From: Paramacrobiotus metropolitanus
Lineage: Eukaryota; Tardigrada; Eutardigrada; Parachela; Macrobiotidae
Assembly (NCBI RefSeq): GCF_019649055.1
Contig: NW_026570289.1
Coordinates: 124,001 to 188,000, forward strand
Direction of reading: 5' to 3'
DNA length: 64,000 nt
The notes beneath the pieces were generated by a model, which was not told where the DNA came from, made no database searches, and saw only the letters and a list, made by a program, of their open reading frames with translations. The position numbers and the translations under genes were made by a program. Below are positions 43,188 through 54,000 of the stretch, one piece after another; positions within the stretch are counted from its first letter, which is position 1, and every line of letters begins with the position of its first letter.

Positions 43188-44816
43188 ATGGAAGTCGGTG
43201 AAGCCTGGTATCGCATCTATGCGGACTTCAAAGGTCCTCTTCCTCGGACGGAGACGAAGGGATACCAGTACATCGCAGTGGTAACCGACCAGCTGACGAA
43301 GTTCACCGTAGCTCGGGCAACGAAGACGAATACCGCGAGGGAATTCGAACGGTTCTTCGTCAAAGACGTCCTACTGAAGTACGGAATGCCGACCTTCATC
43401 CACTCGGACAGAGGGACACACTTCACAGCGAAGACGTTCGCTAAGGTCGCACGGATCTTCGGCATCCAACATACGCTCGGAACTGCCCATCATCCGGAAG
43501 GACAAGGACAAGTCGAACGGCAAATGCAAACGATTTGGGACGGAATAAGGAAGTTCTGCGATGTAAAAGACGGACACCGATGGCACAGAGCCTTGGATTA
43601 TGTCGTCTGCGGAATGAACCGAGCCGTCCATGCCGCGACTAAGTTCTCACCGTTCTACATGTTGTATGGTCGAGAAATGACCATGCCACAGGACATAGTG
43701 GCCGGAACGAATACACCGGAAACCTTTACGGATAAAGAACAATATATCCGACGGATAAAAGAACGACTTCAACGCTCGCACGAGATTGCTCGCATCAACA
43801 TTGATGAAGCATTCGAACGGAACGCCGAGCATTACAACAAGAAGAAGTCGAATCCGACCTTCAAACCGAGGGACAAGGTAACGGTGGAATTCCCGACCAA
43901 GGACCCAGCTCGGAAGGAACGCTATGATGGAGTTTGGACGGTCATCAACTATGTTGGCCCAAACAACTTGCTCCTCCGATGCGAAGACGGACGTGAAGAT
44001 ACGGTAGCCGTCGACCGAGTTAAACATTGCCGAGTCGAGACAAGTCGACCAGCAACTCGGTCAACTGGCCCAGTAGCCGACCCGACAGAAGGGAAAGCTA
44101 CTCGGAAGCCGAAGAAGAAAACGGAAGAAACCGTCGAAAAACCTTCGGATCCGACCAACGATGCGGATAAAACCGAACCGAAGGTGAAGAACAAGCGAGG
44201 TCGACCTCGGAAGAAACCTCCGACCGACTTCGAGACACCGGCACTGAAGGAACTTCAGAAGCAAGATGTGATAGCTGCCGACCCAGCACCGACCTCGGAG
44301 GAAGTCGACGAGCACAAAGCTCAGCCGACCACCGAGCAACCGAAGAAGTCGGATGATAAGTCGGAAACGCCGGTCCAGCCAGCCAACCAACCAACAGAGG
44401 AACCGAAGTCGGCAACAAAGCCAGCTCGGAAAAAGAGGACGGTAAAGAAAACCGACTCGTCGGCACCGACCACAGAGGCCGTTGTAGCCGACTCGGCAGT
44501 CCAACCGACCAAGCCAAAGCGCAAGTATACGAAGCGGAAGGTCGACTTACCTAGCACATCGGCGCCGACCACGGAAGTCGTAGCAGCCGACCAGGCAGTC
44601 GAACCGACTAAGCCGAAACGGAAGTACGGAACAGCTAAGAAACCGAAGCTGACGGCACAACAGATGCTGGAGGAAACAGAAGTCGCTGAAGATGAAGCCC
44701 ATAAGGAAATCCTCGAACGAATTACCGAAGGACGGGCGGACTCGGAGAAACCAGTCAAAACAGCAAAACCTAAGACACCCAAAACAGCAGTCACAACAGA
44801 ACAGACTCAGTCATAG
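43188..44816 (+). CDS. integrase core with long basic AT-hook-like tail
   Basis: 542 codons. The catalytic triad is Asp13 (YADFKG), Asp74 (IHSDRGTHF) and Glu110 (EGQGQVERQ), so D,D35E is exact. FSPFYMLYGREM and a chromodomain-free C-terminal domain follow to about residue 290. The rest is disordered and basic: NKRGRPRKKP at about 44191-44220 is an AT-hook, and two copies of APTTExVxADxAV followed by PTKPKRKY lie at about 44463-44640. The enzyme would insert the cDNA. The tail may guide binding to AT-rich host DNA, which is an inference. Confidence 0.85.
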   Translation: MEVGEAWYRIYADFKGPLPRTETKGYQYIAVVTDQLTKFTVARATKTNTAREFERFFVKDVLLKYGMPTFIHSDRGTHFTAKTFAKVARIFGIQHTLGTAHHPEGQGQVERQMQTIWDGIRKFCDVKDGHRWHRALDYVVCGMNRAVHAATKFSPFYMLYGREMTMPQDIVAGTNTPETFTDKEQYIRRIKERLQRSHEIARINIDEAFERNAEHYNKKKSNPTFKPRDKVTVEFPTKDPARKERYDGVWTVINYVGPNNLLLRCEDGREDTVAVDRVKHCRVETSRPATRSTGPVADPTEGKATRKPKKKTEETVEKPSDPTNDADKTEPKVKNKRGRPRKKPPTDFETPALKELQKQDVIAADPAPTSEEVDEHKAQPTTEQPKKSDDKSETPVQPANQPTEEPKSATKPARKKRTVKKTDSSAPTTEAVVADSAVQPTKPKRKYTKRKVDLPSTSAPTTEVVAADQAVEPTKPKRKYGTAKKPKLTAQQMLEETEVAEDEAHKEILERITEGRADSEKPVKTAKPKTPKTAVTTEQTQS

Positions 44817-44992
44817 GGCCATAGGTGTAAAACTTAGAATAAGTTTTAGGTAGCTTAACAGTAGCTAGGTATAGATGGACCTTTGGTGTCGAAATGGAAC
44901 CTCTTCAGTTGACCGGAACATCTTCAGTTGAATGTACGGGAGTTGGTAGAATTCTAACGCGCCGTATTTCCTTTCCTTGACAGCAAGCGACA

Positions 44993-45562
44993 ATGTCAGG
45001 CCGTCACCGACACGACCCACCTTCCAGCGGATCAAATAGCGGACGTAGTGGCAGCGGATCGAACCGATCACAGCCCTACCCGACTTCTTACACGAGTCAT
45101 CGCTCGACATCGCGATCGGATAATTCGCGGTCGGCCACACAGACGCCTTTACCGCAGGTAGATAATCCTAGTGCTAACTTAACAGCTAATGTGTTAGCAG
45201 GTCTTACGGTCGGGCCCCAACGTGGAGCGATACCGCCGCAGGTTTTGCCGCCGAACACAGCAGTCGATAACACAGGCTGCCTGTGGAATCTCGGTACTGG
45301 AACGAGTCAAACGACTCCGGTAACGGCAGCAGACCTACATGGTCAAATGCCACCTTACCAGTGGTCGGCACCGACAACAATAGTCGGACCAACCAGCTCG
45401 GCATCAACAATGATGACCGGAGCAGCTTACCCGTCACCGACAATGGTGCCAGGGATGGCGAACACGCCTGCAACGATTTACATGGTGCCCACAATGGCGC
45501 CAGGAATGGCTAACACAGCTGGCCCGATCTACACGACGCCCACATTGGCGCCGCCCACTTAA
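44993..45562 (+). CDS. unknown disordered protein, 189 aa
   Basis: Starts at an ATG about 175 nt after integrase ends. It is Ser/Gly/Arg-rich at first, then Pro/Met/Thr-rich with a tandem motif TMVPGMANTPATIY / TMAPGMANTAGPIY. The stop overlaps the next start as TAATG at 45560-45564. No homologue recognised. Confidence 0.5.
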   Translation: MSGRHRHDPPSSGSNSGRSGSGSNRSQPYPTSYTSHRSTSRSDNSRSATQTPLPQVDNPSANLTANVLAGLTVGPQRGAIPPQVLPPNTAVDNTGCLWNLGTGTSQTTPVTAADLHGQMPPYQWSAPTTIVGPTSSASTMMTGAAYPSPTMVPGMANTPATIYMVPTMAPGMANTAGPIYTTPTLAPPT

Positions 45563-46302
45563 TGAACCGGCTGAATCAGCATAGAAGTCAGGTCGGAGGA
45601 CAGAGCCAACAAGTGCCTGTCTCGACGACGGCCACACAGGTCGTAACGTCGATGCCTCCACCTTTCGTGGTCGTCCAGGAAATTAATACTAATGGAAGGA
45701 CGGACGAAGAACTGCGCCAACAAGCAAAGCTGGCTCGTGCTCACATAGACACGATTAGCCACGCGTTGACGCAGACTTCGCAGATGGATCCAAGCCACGC
45801 CGACTATCGAGCGGCACTATTAAATCAGCTCTCTTATAATGAGACACGGCTGAACGAGGCTACCAAGACGCTCTATCAAAGGGAACAGCAATCCCTCCGA
45901 ATCTGCCAGCAGGCAGTAGCTCGAAATGTGGCCCAGAGACTGGGAGACCCAGAACCAGACCCTTTCTCGATAACCACACAGGTTGTCGTACCGACGTCCC
46001 AGCCAACTCCGTCGACTTCGGCAGGCCAACAAGTGCCTGGCCGAACACCGTCGTTGGAGATCGGAAAACTCCGTATCCAGAAGGAGGAGGCTATGAAGGA
46101 GGCAGTGAAACTCAGAATGAGCTACTCAAAATCCCCATACATCGGAGAACTACTCGGCCGAGATGGGGATAGGAGAAACAAAGAACAACAACCGATCAGC
46201 TGCCACCTGGAAAGGAAGATACGAGCCGAGGAACGAAACTTGCGCTCGTCCGGAGTCTCAGCACCGACCACACAGGCGGTGATTGATGAGAAATCCGGTT
46301 AG
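45562..46302 (+). CDS. unknown protein with one helical module, 246 aa
   Basis: An ATG overlaps the previous stop. Residues about 40-135 form an alpha-helical module (ELRQQAKLARAHIDTISHAL, LNQLSYNETRLNEATKTLYQ) like those in the 1545-codon frame downstream. The linkers contain TTATQVV and ITTQVVVP at the hairpins below. The product may be the N-terminal piece of the next frame. Confidence 0.5.
   Translation: MNRLNQHRSQVGGQSQQVPVSTTATQVVTSMPPPFVVVQEINTNGRTDEELRQQAKLARAHIDTISHALTQTSQMDPSHADYRAALLNQLSYNETRLNEATKTLYQREQQSLRICQQAVARNVAQRLGDPEPDPFSITTQVVVPTSQPTPSTSAGQQVPGRTPSLEIGKLRIQKEEAMKEAVKLRMSYSKSPYIGELLGRDGDRRNKEQQPISCHLERKIRAEERNLRSSGVSAPTTQAVIDEKSG
45623..45651. repeat. hairpin element H8 (two-part stem)
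   Basis: Inner arms ACGGCC and GGTCGT (one G-T wobble) around loop ACACA. Outer arms CGACG and CGTCG are separated from the inner 3' arm by AA. Confidence 0.75.
45968..45988. repeat. hairpin element H9 (changed stem)
   Basis: Arms CGATAACC and GGTTGTCG with one T-G wobble, loop ACACA. An 8-bp stem. Confidence 0.75.
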
Positions 46303-46455
46303 CTCGGCTGGACGCTTTAGCGCAAAACGCGACGAATACCTCCACAGGATCGACGAGGCGAAGCAACGCCTGCCACACTCGATCCGACTAAGGAACATCA
46401 TCATCGAATTTTCCAGAGCAATCTCGAACTGATTGACCACTGGACAAAGAAATAC

Positions 46456-49400
46456 ATGGAGAAGGAGAACGAAATCCGAGCACTCCAACCGACGACGACC
46501 CAACCAGCGGCCGTCCCGACGAGTCAACCCCAACCAATGATAGCGGTGAACGTAGGCGCGGATGTGCCACCAATAATGGTACCGGCCTTCCAACCGAACC
46601 CGATACAGCAGGTCCCACAAGGACCACCTGTACTGCCGCTCCCAACACTGCAGGAGCTACGGGCATTCTTACGAATGGCTGGAATAGTCGTGGAACGAAT
46701 GGGCGCGGTCATGGAAGATACACAAGCTGGAACTCCTGAATGGCAAGCCCTTGAACATAACGGGAAAGTCATTCGTGACTACATGGCAGGACTTCAGTCG
46801 TACTTGACCACCGGACTGCCAGCAACTACGGCAGAACTGATCGTCATCCGAACAAGGATACAGAACGCGCAAAACCGAATCGACCGCCATCACCACCTGA
46901 CCCAAAACTTGGAAGCAGCGGAACGGAGGTCGTCAGCCGTACCAACCCCTCAGATAACGGATGTACGGGCCGCCATCGAGGTCGGAAATCGAATCCTCGA
47001 CGGCATAAGGATGACGCAAGGTGGAGATTTACCAGCTATCGCCAACAGAGCTCAGATAGTTAACGACCTCCACCGAAGCTTGCGCATCGCCCGCCAATTA
47101 CTCGAACTACGTGACGGGATAACGACAGATGACCAAGCCGTCCGACTGAACATGCATTACCGAAGGATTCAACAGATAATCCAGAGCCAGACGGGTGGAA
47201 CCGAACAACAGGTCCCCCAGCTCAGGTATCATGCAATGGCACTTCAGATTGGACAGGATGACCAGACGACAGAAGTCTGGAAAACCATCCTCGACGGCAA
47301 AGAAGCCCTCCAAGCCATCTATGGACGGATAGCCAATGGAATCCAGAATCCCACCGACTTAGATCCAGTTCGGAAAATTAACGATCTCATAGCTCACATA
47401 GGGCTAACTGAAGATCTTACTCGGTACGGCTTGCCCACCACAGAGGTGGACAAGCACCGACTCCGAACAGCCATGGATCAGGTGAAAACGGCTATCCTGG
47501 CGGAGAAGGAGAAACCTCCGACCTCACTGACGGATAGCGCCCAACCGACGACGCTACCCTCGACAGCCACTGTGACTTCACCGATATCGTCGCCTCCACC
47601 ACTACCGACCACACAGGTCGATAGCGGAGCTCATCCGCCGAATACACAAGTGTTCGACCCGGCACGTCTGCGGACGCTCGAAACACTGGAACGGAGACGG
47701 GACGAAGCGGTTAAACAGTCCAACACAATTAGGGAACGGATGCAGAACCTCCCAACAAGCGGAGCCGACCATCCCCAGAAGTTCCAAGTCCTGCTGAATC
47801 AGTACAAACAAGTGTCTGACAGCCTTACGGAACTCGATAAACTAATTCAGGTTGAACAACACATGATTCAACTAACCGCTACACCGCGATCGGCGAAGAC
47901 CACACAGGCCTTAGCCACACCAGCTGTAGACGGCGAAAAGACATTCGCTGACGCAAAAGCCGCCGTGGAGGAGGCCAAGCAAATTCTGACAAAGGTATAC
48001 GAACGTTCCCGACAAGGCTTGGAACGCTTCGCCTTGCAGAAGATAAACGACTTCACAACTCACATAGAGTTAGTCGAAAATCTGATCCGAAGCGGGATGC
48101 CACAGACGTTGGCGCATCAACAGCTGATACAGCCAGGAGTCGAATTATTGTCGAAACTTAATGCCGACAACCGGAGCATTCTAACCTTACCGTCGACGAC
48201 GACCACACAGGCCGCAACGTCGACATTACCATCTACCGAGCTGGTAATTAAGTATGCCCGAAGTAAAATACAACTGGCGGAGGACCTCCTGAAGCGAATA
48301 CAACGGCGAGCCAAAAGAGGACTCGAACATAATGTCCCGAGGACCACCGCCGAACTTACCAGCCGCATAGAATTGCTGAAGAACCTGACACAATCGGGTG
48401 TGGTCGAATCGGAAGACCACCTTCAACAGGTAGTGCAGGCTACAGATCAGCTGGTAGAGTACGAACGAAGCCAACGCCGACCAACCGACTCCGACACGGA
48501 GACCTCGGACGCATTACCGTCGACCTCATCGGCCATGGAAATGCACTCGGCAATGCGGAAAAGCCGCAGGGAAAAGATGGCTGGAATAATAACCGACGGG
48601 TGGAATCTACTGGAACACCTCCAGCGATCCTTTGTCAACGAAACACCGTCCGATCCTGAAACCCTTAAAGTGGCGAGACAGAAGATGAACGACCTGATGG
48701 CCTACCTGAAAAAGGCGGACATCCTCATGGGTAAAAGTGAACCAACCGAGGCCGACGAACGGCAACTCAGGTCGGTAGTCGAACGGATCACAGAGATCCT
48801 CGACGCGGAACCGGCATACTCTAAGCGGATTCCGACCCCATCGCCACCTCGCCGAGCAGCACCGACTACGACAGCGGTGATGACTCTAGTCGGCACGACA
48901 CCGATGGAAAACCCAATCGCCAACATGGACATAATTACCCAAGCTGGACAGGATTTAGCCGATATCTTCTTTCACCGACTCAGTGGAACCTTAACGGAAC
49001 AAGAGGAAACCGACCTCACCCGGATCGACCGAGCATTACGACTCGAGTTGGATTGGGCCGATACTCTAGGCTCATGGGAAATTCCACCGCCAGGTCCGAA
49101 CCGAGACCGGCTAGTCGAAGCACTTCAGTCGGTGATCGACTACGTCAAACAGTACTTGGCTAACCCGAACAAAGCGGGAGCACCAGTACCAGCTCGGGAG
49201 AGAACACCTTCCCCAGTCCCATCAGTTGGACTCGACGTCGAACTTCCATTCACCGAAGCAGTTGAACAAAAAGAAGTCAACATCGGTGAAGTCGAAGAAC
49301 AGTATCGAGAAGCGGTCGAAGTTATGGAGAAGCTCGGAAAACAACTCCGGGAGCTCGACCCTAACAACGCTACGGAGAGACAGATGCGTGACGCCTTGGA

Positions 49401-51093
49401 CCAGCAGTATACTATCTGCTCAAGGCGGGTCGAAGATTTGTGGAAAGTCCTAGAAGCTAACCCACAAAGGGTTCAGCCGACCTCCACTCAGTCACAGCCG
49501 ACTACTTCACAGCAACCGCCCGAGCCCACAATGGCCGAACAGCGGGCAGAACTTGATCAGAGGTTGGCTTGTGCTAAGAAGATTGCTGCCGACTTACAAC
49601 GACAAGTCGACAGTATGGACGGAACAGATCCGACCATCCGCAACATACGGACAGCAATCGGAGATCAACTTAAGATTTCCCAGATGCACGTCCAAGACAT
49701 AGAGGCGGAGTACGACATGCTCCGACGCAAATGGATGACGGATAAGACACGTCAGGAACGACTTGAGAGATACCGGAAGGAAACGCAACAAGGCGCATCC
49801 GGTCCGCAACAGCCGAACACTTCGAGTCAGCCGACCTCGACAGCAGCTCGGATTCAGCTCCAGCCGACCTCAACAACGAGTTTGGCTCAACCGAAACCGA
49901 TGGAAATGGCCGACCGGCCCATGTCTCCAGCTACAGAAGCTCGGATCATGGAAGCAATACCGGACACTGACGAGTTGCCGAGTACGGTCGCGCCACATAT
50001 AGTCAAATTGTTGGCCCGAGTAGCGGAACTCATCACAGAGATGAGAGCCCGCAGAAATTTTTGCGTCGACAACAGTCAGGAAGCAAACGACTTGGATCGA
50101 GACATCCTGGCCTGGGGAAATAACGCTCGGTTCATACGACGACTTTGTCATCCGGACGCCCCCCAAACGACCAGGACTCGACAACACCTGATTCGTACTA
50201 CATCATGGTTGGAAACAAGGGTAAACGAGTACGAGGAAGAGAAGGAACGGGACAAAGAACAGTCGACGAACCTGGCAACAAACGCCATGGCTGAAGATCG
50301 GTCATCTCGGATCACAAAGATCCAGACGGCTCGGAAACCGAGCTTCGACTCAGTCCGACTTCCACCTCCAGCCCCACCAGCCAAACCCGACCTTGAATGG
50401 ATAAAAGCAGTCAACACACAGTTACTGCGAGCGGACGCTGTTATAGTCGAACTCCGAAAAATGATGGACGAAACCGACCAACGGAGTCCACAGTATTGTC
50501 AGATCGACATCAACCTCGGACACTTGGAGAACAACACCAAGGAAGCCCGATTTATCCTTCGACCAACAACAGTGTGGTCAGCTAAGAATCAGGAACGGCT
50601 GCAAACATTGGTAGCCATGATTCAGTCTTTCGTAGACGACTTCTACAAACGGAAGGAAGCGGAAGAACAGAAGAAATCGAAGAGACCGCCATCCGCTAAA
50701 AAGCCAAAGGTACAATCGGTCAAACCGACACAGGTAGTCCCACCGGTGAGTCACCAAGACGAGCCGATGGACGAAGTACCAGTACCACCACTTGAAGGCG
50801 ATGACGAACCGATGGATACGTCGGAGGAAGTCGGAACAACAGAAGTAATCCGACCTAAGCCCCTGGAACGACCTACAACGTTACCTGGGCTCTCACAAAG
50901 AGAACCACAGAGTGAACGAACACCTGACGGTCGACTTATCCTCCAACCAGGCGGATCGAACTCACCGAAGTTCGCACGGAAGCCGAAACGACGGATAACG
51001 TCGAAGAGCATGGACCACGCAGGCGGCTCTTCCCGTCGAAGTCGCCATCACCAGTCCCAGTCAGGACCAAGGAACAACTCTTGGAAATCCTGA
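46456..51093 (+). CDS. giant unknown protein of repeated helical modules, 1545 aa
   Basis: An open frame of 4.6 kb from ATG without interruption. By eye it has about 10-11 modules of 70-95 residues, each predicted as helices, e.g. AAIEVGNRILDGIRM, DGKEALQAIYGRIANG, VEEAKQILTKVYERSRQG, SKIQLAEDLLKRIQRRAKRG and EEQYREAVEVMEKLGKQLRE. Several share a core K-x-N-D-L/F-x-x-H/Y-I/L-x-L-x-E/K. Modules are joined by Pro/Ser/Thr/Gln-rich linkers with TTTQA- or PTTQV-type segments, which are the DNA hairpins. The C-terminal 150 residues are disordered and basic. No signal peptide, membrane segment or enzyme motif is seen. It could be a scaffold or structural protein. No family recognised. Confidence 0.65.
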   Translation: MEKENEIRALQPTTTQPAAVPTSQPQPMIAVNVGADVPPIMVPAFQPNPIQQVPQGPPVLPLPTLQELRAFLRMAGIVVERMGAVMEDTQAGTPEWQALEHNGKVIRDYMAGLQSYLTTGLPATTAELIVIRTRIQNAQNRIDRHHHLTQNLEAAERRSSAVPTPQITDVRAAIEVGNRILDGIRMTQGGDLPAIANRAQIVNDLHRSLRIARQLLELRDGITTDDQAVRLNMHYRRIQQIIQSQTGGTEQQVPQLRYHAMALQIGQDDQTTEVWKTILDGKEALQAIYGRIANGIQNPTDLDPVRKINDLIAHIGLTEDLTRYGLPTTEVDKHRLRTAMDQVKTAILAEKEKPPTSLTDSAQPTTLPSTATVTSPISSPPPLPTTQVDSGAHPPNTQVFDPARLRTLETLERRRDEAVKQSNTIRERMQNLPTSGADHPQKFQVLLNQYKQVSDSLTELDKLIQVEQHMIQLTATPRSAKTTQALATPAVDGEKTFADAKAAVEEAKQILTKVYERSRQGLERFALQKINDFTTHIELVENLIRSGMPQTLAHQQLIQPGVELLSKLNADNRSILTLPSTTTTQAATSTLPSTELVIKYARSKIQLAEDLLKRIQRRAKRGLEHNVPRTTAELTSRIELLKNLTQSGVVESEDHLQQVVQATDQLVEYERSQRRPTDSDTETSDALPSTSSAMEMHSAMRKSRREKMAGIITDGWNLLEHLQRSFVNETPSDPETLKVARQKMNDLMAYLKKADILMGKSEPTEADERQLRSVVERITEILDAEPAYSKRIPTPSPPRRAAPTTTAVMTLVGTTPMENPIANMDIITQAGQDLADIFFHRLSGTLTEQEETDLTRIDRALRLELDWADTLGSWEIPPPGPNRDRLVEALQSVIDYVKQYLANPNKAGAPVPARERTPSPVPSVGLDVELPFTEAVEQKEVNIGEVEEQYREAVEVMEKLGKQLRELDPNNATERQMRDALDQQYTICSRRVEDLWKVLEANPQRVQPTSTQSQPTTSQQPPEPTMAEQRAELDQRLACAKKIAADLQRQVDSMDGTDPTIRNIRTAIGDQLKISQMHVQDIEAEYDMLRRKWMTDKTRQERLERYRKETQQGASGPQQPNTSSQPTSTAARIQLQPTSTTSLAQPKPMEMADRPMSPATEARIMEAIPDTDELPSTVAPHIVKLLARVAELITEMRARRNFCVDNSQEANDLDRDILAWGNNARFIRRLCHPDAPQTTRTRQHLIRTTSWLETRVNEYEEEKERDKEQSTNLATNAMAEDRSSRITKIQTARKPSFDSVRLPPPAPPAKPDLEWIKAVNTQLLRADAVIVELRKMMDETDQRSPQYCQIDINLGHLENNTKEARFILRPTTVWSAKNQERLQTLVAMIQSFVDDFYKRKEAEEQKKSKRPPSAKKPKVQSVKPTQVVPPVSHQDEPMDEVPVPPLEGDDEPMDTSEEVGTTEVIRPKPLERPTTLPGLSQREPQSERTPDGRLILQPGGSNSPKFARKPKRRITSKSMDHAGGSSRRSRHHQSQSGPRNNSWKS
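47606..47620. repeat. hairpin element H10
   Basis: Arms CGACC and GGTCG, loop ACACA; extended by CTA and TAG after one mismatch. Confidence 0.7.
48192..48224. repeat. hairpin element H11 (outer stem)
   Basis: Outer arms GTCGACG and CGTCGAC. Inner CGACC and GGCCG around loop ACACA, with one A-C mismatch in the third pair from the loop. Confidence 0.65.
49456..49477. repeat. hairpin element H12 (changed stem)
   Basis: Arms AACCC and GGGTT, loop ACAAA, extended by GCT and AGC with one bulged C. Confidence 0.72.
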
Positions 51094-54000
51094 AGGCGAC
51101 CCCGTCTTCCCTACCACCGGCCGAAGAGAAGCCGAGCCCGTCGCGGAAAGTGATGGGAGCAAAAGCCTTGTTTACTCCGGCCGTCCATAAGAAGCTAGTC
51201 GGCCAAGCTAAAACGCTGGACCTTCAACGGATACTCTACGAAGCACAACTTCAAGGAGGTATTCGAGATCGGACCATGACAGAAGAGCAACAGACTCAAA
51301 TGGCCCAGAAGATCCATGCTACCATCCAGGATAGAGACAAAGTCCTGAGAAGGTTGGTTACTCTGAGATGCGGAAAGCAGGAGCTACGACAACTCCCGCT
51401 GGATACGAACATGATCCAGACGATTCAGCGGCTCCGCAATCCGAGCATCAACCCGGGCGCCTACACATTGGAGATTCAACCTCGGCCTGGAGAAGAGGTT
51501 ACCGAGAAGATTCCGATAACAATGTCGGATAGTAGCGAAGATGAGGAGAACGCGGACAACATCGACTCCGACGACTCCATGCATCAAAAGGCAGCGGCAC
51601 CTACGAAGGGATCTACACCGAAACGAGGTAGATCGCCGGTAAAGCAGATTTCGCCGACTCGATCAGCATCCCAGCCGACTAAGCTGCCAAGTCAACCGAC
51701 GACTGAGAAACCACCTAGGTTCTCACCTCGGAACACCCCAACGAAACCAAAGAAAACCGAAGAAGCGATGGATACAACATCCCCTTCGGAAGCGCGAGTC
51801 GGAATTACGGTCGAAACGTCACCACAAAGGGACGAACCGACCTCCGTTCACTCTGGTCCACGTCTAACAATAGACGAGTCTCGAACGAACGAGTCGACGA
51901 CCGAGTCGGGTAACATACCGACCAAACGGAGTACGGCCAAGGAGAAACCACCTCAAGACTCGTCGCGGGAATTTCATGACGACCTAGCCCTACAACACGT
52001 AAAGGACTTAACGAGGTCGGAACAGGACGCCTGCATCGACATGGCGTACCCAGAGGATAGGGAACTCTGGCATTCGCTGAGAATCCGACGTGCCAGTATA
52101 GTCGGAAATACCACGGAAGCTCGGCGTGACCACGACCGACTTACCGAGAAGATGGCCGACGTGATGAAACGAATGGGAGAACACTACCGGGCGGAAAGGA
52201 GTCGACCTAAAGCCCTACAAGAGGCTACGCCGACTCAGCGCAAAGCCACCGCCCCGGAACCCAAGTCAACCAAGAAGACGGTACAACCACCCGTCGTCAA
52301 AATGAAAGTTCCCCCTCCGATTAGACAACCTTCTGTCCAAATCGACGATGATCTCGACGCAAGGGTCATCAACTCGGCTAATTCCGCGAAATCCCACAAG
52401 GATAAACGGAAGGCTAAGAAGGAAGCAGCAAAACAGTCTGCCAAGCCGCAACCGACGGAAACCCAAAAGAAACCAGTCAAGTCGGAAACCAAGGAGCCGG
52501 CCAAACCGAAGTCGGACTCCACGGTTAAGACGCCGAAGCCCAATCCGGCCAAGCGGCATAAGTCATCCGACGACTTGGATATTTCGGATGCCGGCCCACA
52601 AAGGACCGAGCAGAAGGAGAAGGCTCAAGAACCGCACGACAAGGAGGCGGTCGAACGGAAATTTAAGGAAGTCATGGAACGAACCGGCACAAAGCCGGCT
52701 AAGACTTCAGGAGGTCGGCTACGAAACCCACCAAGACCACCGACCCCGCCCGAACAATCTCAGCCTTCAACATCCAAGCAACAGTCCGATGTAGAATCCG
52801 ATCAGGCCTCGGACATTGAAGATAAGGATTCAATCTCCGACCACGGAGATGGGGATCCCTATGAAGGATTTAAAGGCGACATGAAAGAAATGTTTAACCA
52901 TGGAGCGGACACCGACGAATCCCAGTGGCCAGCTCCAGACGATGTACGCGAGCGTCTTCCGGACGAACAGCCGGAGGACCCGGTCGACACATTAATCCGC
53001 ACAGTCCGCGTACACGTCGAAGTCGTCCGTAGTATTCGGAGTGCCAAGGAAAATGGCAGGGACATCTACCAATCCCTGGTACAAGACTTGTCGAATAACA
53101 TACAAGTCGAAGGCGAAACCGGAAAGTGGTTAACGCATCAACTCATGATGCAAATCGTCGCCTGGACTCTCGACTATGGATTAGCAGTCGCCGTCCACCG
53201 ACAATGGGGACGAATGGCTGAACTTATCCAACCGGACCTCATCAAGTCACTTAAAAGTGCAGCAGCAAGGAACGCGGATGACACACCGACTAGAATTGCA
53301 CGGTGTATCGGATACATTCGGAACCCCCGCGGATCGACTCTGGTCCAAATCGCCCGTGTATACAACGTGATGTACATGGACAAGAAGGGGAACATCGACG
53401 AAATTATCACGTATAGGATAGGCGAACGAATCGCGCTCCTGGTCGAGCAACATACTCTCCAGACGACTAATGCGGAACGCGATGTGCCAGTTCGGTATAC
53501 CGTGCCAAACTTCATACCGGAACAACATCGGCGTGAATTCAACCTCCGGATGTCTTACGTCAACACGGACAAGCCTCCGGCGGGCACGGAACCGACCGAA
53601 GAATACAGTGAATCCAACGAACAACCGTCGGAAGATGCAGCCACTTTGCTGCATATAGCTCGTACGGCTGCACAGTCGTCACAAAGACGAGTACAAGCCT
53701 TAACCCGACCTCGAGCACCGCACGAACCGACAACATATGTCGGCACGGCATCGGCTCCGGCGGGACGAGCAAGCACAGCCAAACCAACTCGGAGTGCGAA
53801 GGGACGGTTTATACCGAAGGACGTACAGTCACTTCCACCGTCCTCGCCTATGGAAATTTCGCCGGAACCAGAAGACTCGACCCAACAGAAGGGAAAGTCG
53901 AAGTCGACTAAAACGAAGTCGACTAAGCCGGCTAAGAAAAAGGAACCGAAGTCATCCGAGCTGATCTCGTCATCCGAGGAAGAAACCGAAGACGAAGACG

